Positions 54,101-62,623 are shown, counted from the first letter of the stretch. The stretch: 64,000 nucleotides of DNA from Flavobacterium sp. LHD-80 (GCF_030929605.1 NZ_JAVFVS010000002.1:62001-126000), one strand, 5' to 3'. Notes: a model not told the origin generated them from the sequence alone. Translations and numbers: made by a program.

Positions 54101-54328
54101 TTCGTTTCCTAGACTTGGACGATACGCATCATTATAAAAGCAAATATGTTCTTCTCCCCAAAACAAAAACATGGGAAATCTGGAATGCAAAAGAATACCT
54201 AAAGTAGTACGAAGGCTTTGAGGCCAAGTTTCAACCGCCCCAACCGAAGTTTTGCTCCAATCTTTGGCACGGGTCAGGGCGCCCATTTCGCCTCCATTTA
54301 AAAGAAAATTATAATTTGTATTGTTCAT
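51122..54328 (-). CDS. cytoplasmic six-PAS histidine kinase
   Basis: A 1068-residue kinase with no transmembrane segment. I count about six PAS domains in series (roughly 1-165, 170-290, 295-415, 420-545, 560-685, 690-810), joined by VTE/VTDK-type linkers. A coiled linker (LEKQVLQRTEELESKNKDLI), HisKA with H845 in AYISSHDLQEPLRKI and HATPase with NLIGNALKFSRKD, DNGIGFDD and GTGIGLAIVKKI follow. The repeated PAS copies resemble each other, so they probably arose by duplication. The fifth and sixth look like PAS_3 domains. The partner may be the adjacent lone receiver. Ligands unknown. Confidence 0.9.
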   Translation of the reverse strand: MNNTNYNFLLNGGEMGALTRAKDWSKTSVGAVETWPQSLRTTLGILLHSRFPMFLFWGEEHICFYNDAYRPSLGNEGKHPDILGQKGAEYWPEIWDFIGPLIDQVLTNGEPTWHEDQLVPIYRNGTLEDVYWTFSYSPVTNDDGKISGVLVVCTETTDKVNIRKRLEESNDRYRNNILQAPNAMCIFRGKDFTVEIANQLMLEIWERKEHEVLNKPIFESLPEATGQGLEDLLMNVYLTGERFTANELPVKLMRNGKIVNTFINVVYEALYETDGTISGIVAIANDVTLQVTARQAIEESEKRFKNIVQQVPLGIAILKGPEHIVELANDTYYQIVDKTEEETLNKPVFESVPETKDAVHPLISKVYEEGIPFFTDELPVTINRYGRQEECYFNIVFHPLREENNKVTGVIVVGYEVTQSVRSKYLLAEQEKAFRNLVMQSPIAMTMVKGKDYIIELANTTMLNDIWQKKESETIGKPALEVFPELLDQKYPQLLNEVLDKGKIIRENESVAMIDVNGKLEKFYLDYQYTPLYETNGEISGVMVTVNNVTDKVEARKKVEEAEERVRLASQIAEVVTWDLNVATQELIYSDNMLMLFGLEKNKKVTRAQILSQIIPEDIPVIEKAYAKALKTTIYRYEARILKPDNSIAWIRVHGKMFFDDLKNPAKMLGIVMDITDEKNNQEILMKSEQRFRLLADSIQQLVWTSDAMGNMNYFNQSVYNFSGLSKININQNGWLQIVHPDDREENINRWTEAIKTGNDFLFEHRFLRHDGKYRWYSSHAIAQKDAEGKIQMWVGTSTDIQDQKDSTTLLEKQVLQRTEELESKNKDLINMNIELQSFAYISSHDLQEPLRKIQTFASRLTDLDEQNISPRAKTYLERIEFSAKRMQALIQDLLTYSRTNSADRTFVKTNLDEIAEEVLMDFSDRIEEKNAVIELQPLGEGTVMPFQFRQLLHNLIGNALKFSRKDVPPHIQVKAKRVIGKKLNFKVDYPDKSYLCLIISDNGIGFDDAYKERIFEVFQRLNTESEFLGTGIGLAIVKKIVENHKGIIKASSEKDHGATFKIFLPEL

Positions 54329-54555
54329 TAAAATTCGCTTTTGCTGGTCGTTGAAAAATAAATTTTACGTAATAAATATAGCACTTTTTGTATTGTTTGT
54401 GATTGAAAATTTAAAATTAATAAAAATATTCAGGATTAGAATTGGTCTTTTTTGAATGAGATAATTTTTAAATCTATTGAGTTAATTTTATCTGCCAACT
54501 ATGATGAAATTTGATAAAACAAGATTAACTAAAATGTTATTCAAATTTTTAAGTC

Positions 54556-54894
54556 ATGAAAAAAGAACAAAAACACGAAACCGATTATATACAGAAATAT
54601 CAGGATGAAGGCTACACATCAAATTTTTTATTTGATACTTCTGGCCTGATAGATACTGATACAAAATACGCCTATCAGCCAGATGAAATTTACATTGTAG
54701 CACATCACAGATACGAAGGTATGAGTAATCCAGATGATATGTCGATATTATATGTAATTGAAACAAAAGACCACATAAAAGGTACGCATTTGCTAGGCTA
54801 TGGCCCAACAGCAGATTTAGAGGAAGCCGAATTTTTTAAAGATATTCCGAAAAAGAATTATTCTAAAAATGCAGACATAAGTGAACTTACTTAA
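54556..54894 (+). CDS. small conserved protein (often mislabelled PRPP synthetase)
   Basis: A 112-residue soluble protein. The segment HHRYEGMSNPDDMSILYVIE resembles a Bacteroidota family often annotated phosphoribosylpyrophosphate synthetase. There is no PRPP or ribose-phosphate motif and the length is far too short for that enzyme, so the label is unsafe. Function unknown. It lies after the kinase gene's promoter region, alone, with a terminator downstream. ATG at 54556 chosen as the first in frame. Confidence 0.75.
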   Translation: MKKEQKHETDYIQKYQDEGYTSNFLFDTSGLIDTDTKYAYQPDEIYIVAHHRYEGMSNPDDMSILYVIETKDHIKGTHLLGYGPTADLEEAEFFKDIPKKNYSKNADISELT

Positions 54895-54928
54895 GATAAA
54901 ATAAATAGGTATTTTTATTTTGCTGAGG

Positions 54929-54971
54929 AGCAGTTGTTCCAGATTTATCTGGGGCAGCTGTTTTTTTTTTG
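54929..54971 (+). terminator. terminator
   Basis: CAGTTGTTCCAGA pairs with TCTGGGGCAGCTG through several G-U pairs across TTTA, followed by ten T residues. Confidence 0.78.
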
Positions 54972-55071
54972 AGGTTCTGAGATGCTAAGGTACTGAGGTT
55001 CTAAGTTTTTTTATTTAAAATCAAAGTAAAAAAAACTTAGTCTCTTAGAACCTCAGAACCTTAGTCTCTTA
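54971..55071. repeat. RAGRTDCT octamer arrays, inverted
   Basis: The left arm (54971-55006) has four words such as GAGGTTCT and GAGATGCT at exact period 8. The right arm (55033-55071) has complementary words in another order. It lies right behind a terminator. The rest of the 330-base gap 54895-55224 holds no gene. Confidence 0.88.
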
Positions 55072-55224
55072 ACAAAATAAAAATTATGAAATATCTGACT
55101 GAAATTGTGTAAGGGTTTGATTTACAATTAATACGAAATTTGGGTTATACAAAATGAGAAACTTATTAAACTCATTTTTATAAAAACTAATTAAGTATTG
55201 ACTACTTTGTAAAACCAAACCAAA

Positions 55225-56019
55225 ATGAAAAAACTATACATAAACAATGGGGAATTTGATACTGTTTTTAATGACCTTAAAGATAGTTTTAATGGCACAT
55301 TAAGTGCTCAAAACAATGAATATAACTTAGATATTCAATCGAAATGGACTAAAGGTTCTATAAAAGGAACTCGTTTTGATGATAAAATTTTGTTTATGCA
55401 TTTTGATTTGGTTTTTCATCAAGATGTCAGTTTAAGTATTGAAGCATTTCAATCGGCTCCTGTATTTTTTGTGTACTGCGAAAACGGAAAAGTATGTCAC
55501 AGTTTTGGTGCAGGTGGAGAAAAGAAAATCTTAGGAAAAAATCAGTCGGCGGTTTTAAACAATTCCTCTGTAATTAATAGCGTTTTATATTTTGAAAGCC
55601 ATAAACGCATTCAGTTTACTTTGTTAGGAATGCCAACAATGGAGAACCGAAATGCACCATTAGTTTCTCAAGTAAAACAGCATTTTACAAACGATTCTGG
55701 AAACTATATCTACATTGGAAAAGAGAATTCCAGAATTTCAAAAAAGATTCAGCAATTCAAAACAATGCCTGAAAAAGGTGTAGTGGGAACGATTCTTAAA
55801 AAAAGCATTCTAAATCATATTGTTGAGATGGAAGTAGAGCAACATGCTTATAATTATTTGAACACATTTGATCCAATTGTTGATGTAGTTGCTCATCAAA
55901 TTACTGAAATTAAACGAATTTTAACCATGAGTTTTTCTGAAGCCGTTGCTTCTTTCAAACTTTTCAGAGCCAAACATCATTGGTCATTTAAACTTTATAA
56001 CCAAAAATTAGCTAGCTGA
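55225..56019 (+). CDS. possible AraC-type sensor domain without DNA-binding domain
   Basis: A 264-residue soluble protein with no signal peptide. The first 170 residues look like a cupin-like ligand half (FDDKILFMHFDLVFHQDVSL and SAPVFFVYCENGKVCHSFGA). The segment ILKKSILNHIVEMEVEQHAY resembles the linker helix that in Bacteroidota AraC regulators joins sensor to DNA-binding half. The usual helix-turn-helix repeats do not follow; instead there is KRILTMSFSEAVASFKLFRA and an abrupt end. Either a sensor-only protein or a truncated regulator. The next gap has only a word array, so no lost HTH gene is visible. Confidence 0.6.
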   Translation: MKKLYINNGEFDTVFNDLKDSFNGTLSAQNNEYNLDIQSKWTKGSIKGTRFDDKILFMHFDLVFHQDVSLSIEAFQSAPVFFVYCENGKVCHSFGAGGEKKILGKNQSAVLNNSSVINSVLYFESHKRIQFTLLGMPTMENRNAPLVSQVKQHFTNDSGNYIYIGKENSRISKKIQQFKTMPEKGVVGTILKKSILNHIVEMEVEQHAYNYLNTFDPIVDVVAHQITEIKRILTMSFSEAVASFKLFRAKHHWSFKLYNQKLAS

Positions 56020-56040
56020 TAAAGCAACATATATTTTATC

Positions 56041-56156
56041 TTAAGGTACTAAGATGCTAAGATTCTGAGGTTCTAAGTTTTTTAACTTGGAATCTCAGAG
56101 TTTTTTTTTAGTTTAAAACCTTAGTCCCTTAGACTCTCAGAACCTTAGCACCTTAG
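56041..56156. repeat. RAGRTDCT octamer arrays, inverted, between converging genes
   Basis: The left arm (56041-56083) has words GAGGTTCT, AAGATGCT, AAGATTCT at period 8. The right arm (56117-56156) has complementary words and ends next to the SemiSWEET stop codon. Confidence 0.88.
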
Positions 56157-56157
56157 G

Positions 56158-56418
56158 TCACTCTTTTTCGTAGTAAATTATAAAATAGACCATCACTAGA
56201 TTTAGACAGAGCGAAACACTATTTGTGATGATAATTGGCAAATCTTCTTTTAAAACTCCATAGATGATCCAAACTACGATTCCGAAAGTCAGAATTCCGA
56301 AAGTCTTAAGTGAAATATCCTTTACTTTCTTGGTTTTCCAAACCTTTATAATCTGCGGAATTGTAGATATCGTGATGCACGCACCTGCAAATAATCCTAT
56401 TATGTCGATGTAGTTCAT
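56158..56418 (-). CDS. SemiSWEET sugar transporter
   Basis: An 86-residue protein with three transmembrane helices and a PQ-loop motif STIPQIIKVWKTK. This is the SemiSWEET family, which works as a dimer to move sugars across the inner membrane. The conserved proline of helix 1 and the asparagine in IIITNSVSLCLNLVMVYF are seen. The gene is bracketed by octamer arrays on both sides: its stop abuts one array, and its start is just six bases from another. Confidence 0.9.
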   Translation of the reverse strand: MNYIDIIGLFAGACITISTIPQIIKVWKTKKVKDISLKTFGILTFGIVVWIIYGVLKEDLPIIITNSVSLCLNLVMVYFIIYYEKE

Positions 56419-56423
56419 TTTTT

Positions 56424-56586
56424 TTAAGGTTCTAAGGTTCTGAGATGCTGAGGTTTTTTCTTAACCGTAAAGCACGCTAAGGTTCACGCAAAGGTTCGCT
56501 AAGCTATTTGCACACTCGTTTTATAGATTTGAAACATATTTTTCTTGCGTTCTTCGCGTAAACCTTAGCGTGCTTTGGGGTTAATT
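56424..56586. repeat. composite octamer and NCGCTAAG arrays
   Basis: RAGRTDCT words at 56424-56456, then a GCACGCTAAGGTT-type arm (56461-56491) that pairs with 56552-56584 at about 28 of 31 positions. Two word families are directly fused here. Confidence 0.85.
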
Positions 56587-56587
56587 G

Positions 56588-57436
56588 CTAGCCTCCAACT
56601 AATTCCCCGCCATTAATATGAATAAATTGCCCAGTAATATAACTGCTATCTTCGCAGGCCAAAAACACATATGCCGGCGCAACTTCTGATGGCTGTCCGG
56701 CTCTTTTCATTGGATTATCTTTTCCAAAATCTGAAATTTTATCAAAACTAGCCACAATCAACGGAGTCCAAATTGGTCCTGGCGCAACTCCGTTTACCCT
56801 AATTTTTCTAGGTGCAAGCATGGCAGAAAGTGATTTGGTAAAACTCACGATTGCGCCTTTTGTGCTGGCATAATCTACTAAATGTTCACTGCCTCGGTAA
56901 GCCGTTACTGAGCTTGTATTGATAATGGTATCATTTTCATTTAGAAATGGCAAAACCGCTTTTGTGATATAGAAATACGGATAAATATTAGTTTCAAAAG
57001 TTTTCTGTAACTGTGATGCAGTAATTTTTTCTAATTTGCTTTGCGGAAACTGAACTGCAGCATTATTGACCAAAACATTGATTTTTTTAAACAAACTGAT
57101 GCATTTTTTAACGGCACTTTTGCAGAATTTCTCATCCTTTAAATCACCGCTTATCAAAAGGCATTGTTGTCCTTCTTTCTCAATTAATTCTTTTGTAAGC
57201 TGTGCATCTTTATCTTCTTTCAAATAAACAATTGCAATATTGGCACCTTCTCTGGCAAAATGAACTGCAACGCTGCGCCCAATACCGCTGTCACCGCCCG
57301 TTATAAAAGCGACTTTTCCAAAAAGTTTACGACTTCCAATATAATTTTCACGAATTATTTCGGGTTCGGGATGCATTAAATATTCATTTCCGGGAAGTTC
57401 CTGTTTTTGTTCAGGAAATATTTTAGGCTTTTTCAT
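56588..57436 (-). CDS. short-chain dehydrogenase, YghA/YdaD-type
   Basis: A 282-residue SDR. The extended N-terminus with EYLMHPEPEIIRENYIGS is typical of the YghA/YdaD stress-linked group. Cofactor loop TGGDSGIG (46-53), NNAA motif, and catalytic S175, Y189 and K193 (YASTK) are all present. PxxxMKRAGQPSE and HINGGELVGG are typical C-terminal features. It likely oxidises or reduces a sugar or alcohol with NAD(P); homologues are induced by general stress. Probably a single gene, divergent from the signalling operon. Confidence 0.93.
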   Translation of the reverse strand: MKKPKIFPEQKQELPGNEYLMHPEPEIIRENYIGSRKLFGKVAFITGGDSGIGRSVAVHFAREGANIAIVYLKEDKDAQLTKELIEKEGQQCLLISGDLKDEKFCKSAVKKCISLFKKINVLVNNAAVQFPQSKLEKITASQLQKTFETNIYPYFYITKAVLPFLNENDTIINTSSVTAYRGSEHLVDYASTKGAIVSFTKSLSAMLAPRKIRVNGVAPGPIWTPLIVASFDKISDFGKDNPMKRAGQPSEVAPAYVFLACEDSSYITGQFIHINGGELVGG

Positions 57437-57608
57437 GATAGTTTGAGTTATAGTAATTCATTTCTAATTTACTTCGTTTTCTTTCAATCGATTAACTGAA
57501 ATAATCTAAAAATTGCCCCAAAAAGAGATTTTACATAATTTTAGTTCCAACATGGGAATTATATAAATAATTGCATTTTTGATGAAAAGTAGTTTTAACT
57601 TTTCTTTA

Positions 57609-57616
57609 TACATTTG
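57609..57616 (+). promoter_or_regulatory. -7 promoter element of the signalling operon
   Basis: TACATTTG matches TAnnTTTG; the first kinase gene begins 108 bases downstream. No -33 element is clear. The 288-base gap 57437-57724 shows nothing else I can name. Confidence 0.35.
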
Positions 57617-57724
57617 AAAGTTGAGCTTAGGTTGTTCAAAATAGGATCAGATGTTTTGAATTGCTGCTTAGGCTTTAAATTTCAAACCAAAACAAATTCA
57701 TAACGCTTTTTATCCCCACACAGC

Positions 57725-58939
57725 ATGGTATTGATTGTAGACGATATAAAGGCAAATATTATTGCCTTAAAAAAAACATTAGAGCTGCATAATATCGATG
57801 TCGATACCGCCGAATCTGGTGAGGAGGCCCTGAGGAAAATTTTAAAAACAAATTACTGCCTCATTATTATGGATGTTCAAATGCCGGGACTTGACGGCTT
57901 TGAAGTGGTTAAAATTCTTTCAGGAAATAAACGCACAAAAGATATTCCGGTTATATTTCTTTCGGCTTTAAATATCGAAAAAAAATACATTTTCAAAGGT
58001 TATGAAACTGGCGCAGTGGAATATATCACTAAACCGGTAGATACTGATTTGCTGATGCTGAAGGTTAAAACCTTTATCAAAATCTACGAACAACAAAACG
58101 AATTGAAAGGCATTAAAGATCTTCTTTCAAAAGAAATAAAAATCAGAAAAGAAGCGCAGGACAATCTCGAAATTAAAATTGCCGAACGAACAAAAGAACT
58201 GGTTTTAAAAAATGAAGAATTAGAGATGAAAAACCACGAACTACAGCAGTTTGCATGGGTTGTCTCGCATGATTTGAATGAACCGATTCGGAAAATTCAA
58301 ATCTTCATTAAAATCATCAAAGATTTATATTTAAAAGCAGATGACAAAGCGGTTGATTATGTCGATAGAACTATAAAATCGGCAGAGAGAATGCAGACTT
58401 TAATTACTGATCTTTTGGCGTATTCCAGATTATCAGCACAAGTAAAACCTGAAACTACAGATCTTAATGTGGTTTTGCAGGAAGTGCTTTCAGACTTTGA
58501 TTATTTGATTGATCGAAAAAATGCAACAATCAAAACTACAGAACTTCCAACAATAGATAGTATTCCGAGTCAGCTTCGTCAGGTTTTCCAAAATCTTATT
58601 GGAAACGCGATTAAATTTTCTGGCGCAAATGAACCTCCGTTAATCGAAATTACTTCTGAATTGATTGCCATAAAATCTTTTGACAGCCCCACTTCGCCTG
58701 ATGGAAAGTTCTGCAGAATTACGGTAAAGGACAACGGAATTGGGTTTGATGAAATTTATCTGGATCGAATATTTATCATTTTCCAAAGTTTAAATGACCG
58801 TCAGACATATGAGGGAACCGGAATTGGTTTAGCAATCGCTAAAAAAATCATAGAAAAACACAACGGATTAATCACTGCTAAAAGCGAAGTAGGCAAAGGC
58901 GCGAGCTTTATTATTGTACTTCCTTTAAAATACGAATAA
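57725..58939 (+). CDS. receiver-histidine kinase protein
   Basis: A 404-residue protein without membrane segments. An N-terminal receiver (1-120, D50 in LIIMDVQMPGLDGFE, lysine in YITKPVDTD) is followed by a coiled coil (about 120-170), HisKA with H182 in VVSHDLNEPIRKI, and HATPase with NLIGNAIKFSG, DNGIGFDE and GTGIGLAIAKKI. It can receive phosphate from another kinase and pass it on. First gene of an operon: the next kinase begins 16 bases after the stop. I see no upstream start in frame, so ATG 57725 stands. Confidence 0.92.
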   Translation: MVLIVDDIKANIIALKKTLELHNIDVDTAESGEEALRKILKTNYCLIIMDVQMPGLDGFEVVKILSGNKRTKDIPVIFLSALNIEKKYIFKGYETGAVEYITKPVDTDLLMLKVKTFIKIYEQQNELKGIKDLLSKEIKIRKEAQDNLEIKIAERTKELVLKNEELEMKNHELQQFAWVVSHDLNEPIRKIQIFIKIIKDLYLKADDKAVDYVDRTIKSAERMQTLITDLLAYSRLSAQVKPETTDLNVVLQEVLSDFDYLIDRKNATIKTTELPTIDSIPSQLRQVFQNLIGNAIKFSGANEPPLIEITSELIAIKSFDSPTSPDGKFCRITVKDNGIGFDEIYLDRIFIIFQSLNDRQTYEGTGIGLAIAKKIIEKHNGLITAKSEVGKGASFIIVLPLKYE

Positions 58940-58955
58940 AAAGTAATTATAAAAT

Positions 58956-61900
58956 ATGAAGAATAATTTTAAAAGAAACCTGCTGATCAGTTCTTTAGTT
59001 TCCTTATTAGTACTTACAATCAGCTCTGTGGCTTCGTTTATCAGCATTAAAAGTTTGCTGCATAGTAATTTTTGGGTCAATCACACTCAGGAAGTTATTT
59101 ATAATTTAAATGAAGGCTCAGCAATTATTACAGAAGCGCAAACCAGTATGCGCGGTTATTTGATTACAGGCGATGAGCAGTTTGTAGACAGATACAATGA
59201 CGCTGAAGCGAAATCAAATAGTTATTTTGATAAATTGGATGACCTTACAAGTGATAATCCTTCTCAGCAAAAACAATTGAAACAACTTCGTGTAAAGCGC
59301 GCTAGTTTTTTCAAATATCTAAACAATCAGATAGTTAAAAAACGTCTAGGAAAAGATACTGTGGTTTTTGATTTAAATGTAGGCAGACAGATGATGAATG
59401 ATCTACGTGCGGTGATTAAGAAAGTAGAAGCTACAGAGCAAGAACTTTTAGCCGAACGTAATGCTAATTCAGAACGATACGGGAATTATAGTTTGATATT
59501 AATTATTGTTGCTTTTTTTATTGCCTTTATTATTTCTATTGTCTTCTTGATCAGAATCTTGAAAGATTTTAACGAACGCTCTGCTTTACAATCTGAGTTA
59601 GAGAAAAAAGATATAGAAACTGCACAAAGAATTGAAGCAATTAGCACCATTGCAACTAATATCTCAAACGGAAATTATGACATTCGTGTTGATGATACAA
59701 AAGCGGATGCGCTTGGAAGTGTTGGAGAATCGCTGAACACAATGGGCGTAAATCTTAAAAGCTCATTTGATTTGTTATCTCAAAAAGAATGGCTTCAAAC
59801 TGGTATTGCCGATTTAAATAATACAATGTTAGGTGAAAAAACATTGCAAAAATTAGCTAAAGATGTAATCGAATTTTTATGTAATTATACCAACAGCAGT
59901 GCAGGCGTATTATATGTGATTGATGGAGAGGAACTCTTGGCTGCTGGTGGTTATAGTTATATTCCGAGCAAAAATCGTGAACGCATAAAAAAGGGAGAAG
60001 GGATTATAGGTCAGGCAATTACTTCTAGAAAAATGCTGGAATTAAAAACATTGTCGCCAGATGATATTCAAATCAATTATGCTTTAGGGCAAATTAAACC
60101 AACTCATGTTGTGGCATTTCCTTTGGTCGATAATAAAATTGAAGGTGCCGTTGAGCTGGCCAGTATTTATGGATTTTCTGAACTGCATTTGGAATTTTTG
60201 AACACTGTTGCGAGCAATATCGGGATCGCACTTCGATCAACTCAAAATAGAAAACGAGTAATGGAATTGCTCGAAGAAACAAAATCACAGTCGGAGGAAT
60301 TGCAGGTACAACATAGTGAGCTGGAAGCGATTAATGCCGAATTAGAAGCGCAGACCGAAAAACTTCAGGCATCAGAAGAAGAACTTAGAGTACAGCAGGA
60401 AGAATTGGAACAAACCAATGAAGAATTGTCTGAAAGAAGTGTTTTATTGGAAGAAAAAAACAATGAAATTCAGAAAAAATCGGAAGCGTTGGAACTTACA
60501 ACACGCTATAAATCGGAGTTTTTGGCAAACATGTCACATGAGCTAAGAACGCCTTTGAACTCAATTCTTCTTTTAAGCCGATTGTTATCTGAAAATAATA
60601 ATCAAAGCATGAACAATGAAGAAATCGAATTTGCAAAAGTAATTCAGAGTTCAGGAAACAGTTTGCTTGGTATAATTGATGAAATTTTGGATTTATCTAA
60701 AATTGAAGCCGGTAAAATGGAATTGGAGTTTTTAGAAGTTTCGACTAAAGAAATCACTGATACACTTTGGAACTTGTTCAATTTAATTGCCAAAGAAAAA
60801 GGAATAGAATTTGAAATTATTTCGAAAGAAGCACCAATTGTCATCAAAACAGACAAAATGCGTTTAGAGCAGATTTTGAAAAACCTGATTTCAAACGCTA
60901 TTAAATTCACAGAAAAAGGAAAAGTAAGTGTTGAAATCAAAATAAATGATGACGATGAAAAAATAATCTGTTTTATTGTAAAAGATACCGGAATCGGAAT
61001 TCCGTTAGAAAAACAGCCACTTGTTTTTGAAGCTTTCCAACAAGCCGACGGTTCGACAAAACGTAAATATGGCGGCACTGGTTTAGGATTGTCAATCAGC
61101 AGGGAATTGGCAAAATTATTAAAAGGAGAAATTATTCTGCATAGTAAAGTGAATGAAGGAAGTTCGTTTACGTTATGTCTACCAGTTTTTGGAGCGGCTT
61201 ACAATAAAATAAATGTCGAAAAAATTCCACCAACAGATTTTACAGATCTAGAGCCAGAGGAAGAACCAGTTCCAACAAAAAAATACATTAGTGATATTAT
61301 TCCTGATGAAATTGATGACGATCGAAATTCAGTTAAACCTGGCGATAAGGTAATTTTGATTGTTGAGGATGATATTAATTTTGCAAAATCACTTTTGAGT
61401 TTTACACATCAAAAAGGATACAAAGGAGTAGTGGCAGTTCGTGGTGATTATGCATTGAATTTTACATTGCTCTATAAACCTGTTGGTATTTTATTGGATA
61501 TTGAACTTCCAATTAAAAGCGGATGGGAAGTTTTAGAAGAATTAAAAAATAATTTTGAAACCAAACATATTCCTGTGCATATTATGTCATCTCATAAATT
61601 GAAACAGGAAAGTCTGCTAAAAGGAGCTGTTGATTTCTTAGATAAACCGGTAGCTTTCGAGAAAATTCCGGATGTATTTTTGCGAATAGAACATATTATC
61701 AACAAAGAAGCGCAAAAGGTTTTAATTATTGAAGATAACCCAAAACATGCTAAGGCTTTAGCTTATTTTTTAGAAACGTATAATATTAATTCGGAAATTA
61801 AGAGTGAAGTTTCTGAAGGACTTCAAGCTTTGAATAAAACTGAAGTGGATTGCGTAATTCTGGATATGGGAATTCCGGATAAACAAGCGTACCAAATTCT

Positions 61901-62525
61901 AGATGGCGTGAAGAAAAATCCAGGATTAGAGAATTTGCCAGTAATTGTTTTCACCGGGAAAAGTTTGTCGCTTAAAGAAGAAGTGAAAATTAAAAAGTAT
62001 GCTGATTCCATTATTGTAAAAACAGCGCATTCGTATCAAAGAATGCTCGATGAGGTTTCACTTTTCTTGCATTTGGTAGAAGATAAAAAAGAAGGAAAAG
62101 ATAAAAAAGAAGGACATAAAAAGCTAAATTTACTGAATAACATTCTGTTTGATAAAAAAGTATTGATTGTTGATGATGATGTTCGAAATATTTATTCATT
62201 GACAAAAGCTTTAGAAGTCTTCAAAATGAATATTATCACAGCTTTTGACGGAAATGAAGCCATCAAAATTCTGGGCGAAAATCCAGATACTGATATTGTT
62301 TTATTAGATATGATGATGCCAAATATGGACGGTTATGAAACAGCCGAAAAAATAAGAGCAAATCCTAAATTCTTGAATTTGCCATTGATTGCCGTTACAG
62401 CAAAAGCCATGACAGGAGACAGAGAAAAATGCATAAAAGCCGGAGCATCAGATTATATAACAAAACCGGTTGATGTTGATCAGCTGTTGTCGTTATTGCG
62501 AGTTTGGCTGTATGATAAAGTTTAA
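58956..62525 (+). CDS. hybrid sensor kinase: CHASE3-HAMP-GAF-HK-three receivers
   Basis: An 1189-residue multi-sensor hybrid kinase. Order: transmembrane helix (about 10-32), CHASE3 periplasmic domain (about 35-170, ITEAQTSMRGYLITGDEQ), second helix (about 176-200), HAMP (about 205-265), GAF (about 285-425), coiled coil (430-515), HisKA with H528 in MSHELRTPLNSI, HATPase (NLISNAIKFTE, DTGIGIPLE, GGTGLGLSIS), and three receivers with phosphoacceptors D848, D970 and D1118. The second receiver has KTAHS in place of the common KP motif. Proteins of this type with CheB/CheR neighbours form a chemotaxis-like adaptation circuit, as this operon suggests. Confidence 0.93.
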   Translation: MKNNFKRNLLISSLVSLLVLTISSVASFISIKSLLHSNFWVNHTQEVIYNLNEGSAIITEAQTSMRGYLITGDEQFVDRYNDAEAKSNSYFDKLDDLTSDNPSQQKQLKQLRVKRASFFKYLNNQIVKKRLGKDTVVFDLNVGRQMMNDLRAVIKKVEATEQELLAERNANSERYGNYSLILIIVAFFIAFIISIVFLIRILKDFNERSALQSELEKKDIETAQRIEAISTIATNISNGNYDIRVDDTKADALGSVGESLNTMGVNLKSSFDLLSQKEWLQTGIADLNNTMLGEKTLQKLAKDVIEFLCNYTNSSAGVLYVIDGEELLAAGGYSYIPSKNRERIKKGEGIIGQAITSRKMLELKTLSPDDIQINYALGQIKPTHVVAFPLVDNKIEGAVELASIYGFSELHLEFLNTVASNIGIALRSTQNRKRVMELLEETKSQSEELQVQHSELEAINAELEAQTEKLQASEEELRVQQEELEQTNEELSERSVLLEEKNNEIQKKSEALELTTRYKSEFLANMSHELRTPLNSILLLSRLLSENNNQSMNNEEIEFAKVIQSSGNSLLGIIDEILDLSKIEAGKMELEFLEVSTKEITDTLWNLFNLIAKEKGIEFEIISKEAPIVIKTDKMRLEQILKNLISNAIKFTEKGKVSVEIKINDDDEKIICFIVKDTGIGIPLEKQPLVFEAFQQADGSTKRKYGGTGLGLSISRELAKLLKGEIILHSKVNEGSSFTLCLPVFGAAYNKINVEKIPPTDFTDLEPEEEPVPTKKYISDIIPDEIDDDRNSVKPGDKVILIVEDDINFAKSLLSFTHQKGYKGVVAVRGDYALNFTLLYKPVGILLDIELPIKSGWEVLEELKNNFETKHIPVHIMSSHKLKQESLLKGAVDFLDKPVAFEKIPDVFLRIEHIINKEAQKVLIIEDNPKHAKALAYFLETYNINSEIKSEVSEGLQALNKTEVDCVILDMGIPDKQAYQILDGVKKNPGLENLPVIVFTGKSLSLKEEVKIKKYADSIIVKTAHSYQRMLDEVSLFLHLVEDKKEGKDKKEGHKKLNLLNNILFDKKVLIVDDDVRNIYSLTKALEVFKMNIITAFDGNEAIKILGENPDTDIVLLDMMMPNMDGYETAEKIRANPKFLNLPLIAVTAKAMTGDREKCIKAGASDYITKPVDVDQLLSLLRVWLYDKV

Positions 62526-62533
62526 GAGTAAAA

Positions 62534-62606
62534 TGCCAGGAATTACACGAATTAACACAAATTCAAATTGGTAATTAATTAGTGAAAATTAGTGTAATTC
62601 GTGGCA
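62534..62606. repeat. CACGAATT-type inverted array inside the operon
   Basis: TGCCAGGAATTACACGAAT (62534-62552) is an imperfect reverse complement of 62585-62606. It lies nine bases after one stop and 18 before the next start, in the middle of the signalling operon. Confidence 0.8.
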
Positions 62607-62623
62607 AAAAAATATAAGAGTTT

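Noticed and set aside
54556..54894. Ribose-phosphate pyrophosphokinase
   Set aside because: No PRPP-binding motif and only 112 residues; the label is likely a propagated error.
54971..55071. CRISPR array
   Set aside because: Units are 8 bases, vary in sequence, have no spacers and face each other in inverted arms; no cas genes are in the window.
60644..61078. 144-residue minus-strand open frame
   Set aside because: Antisense to the HATPase region of the hybrid kinase.
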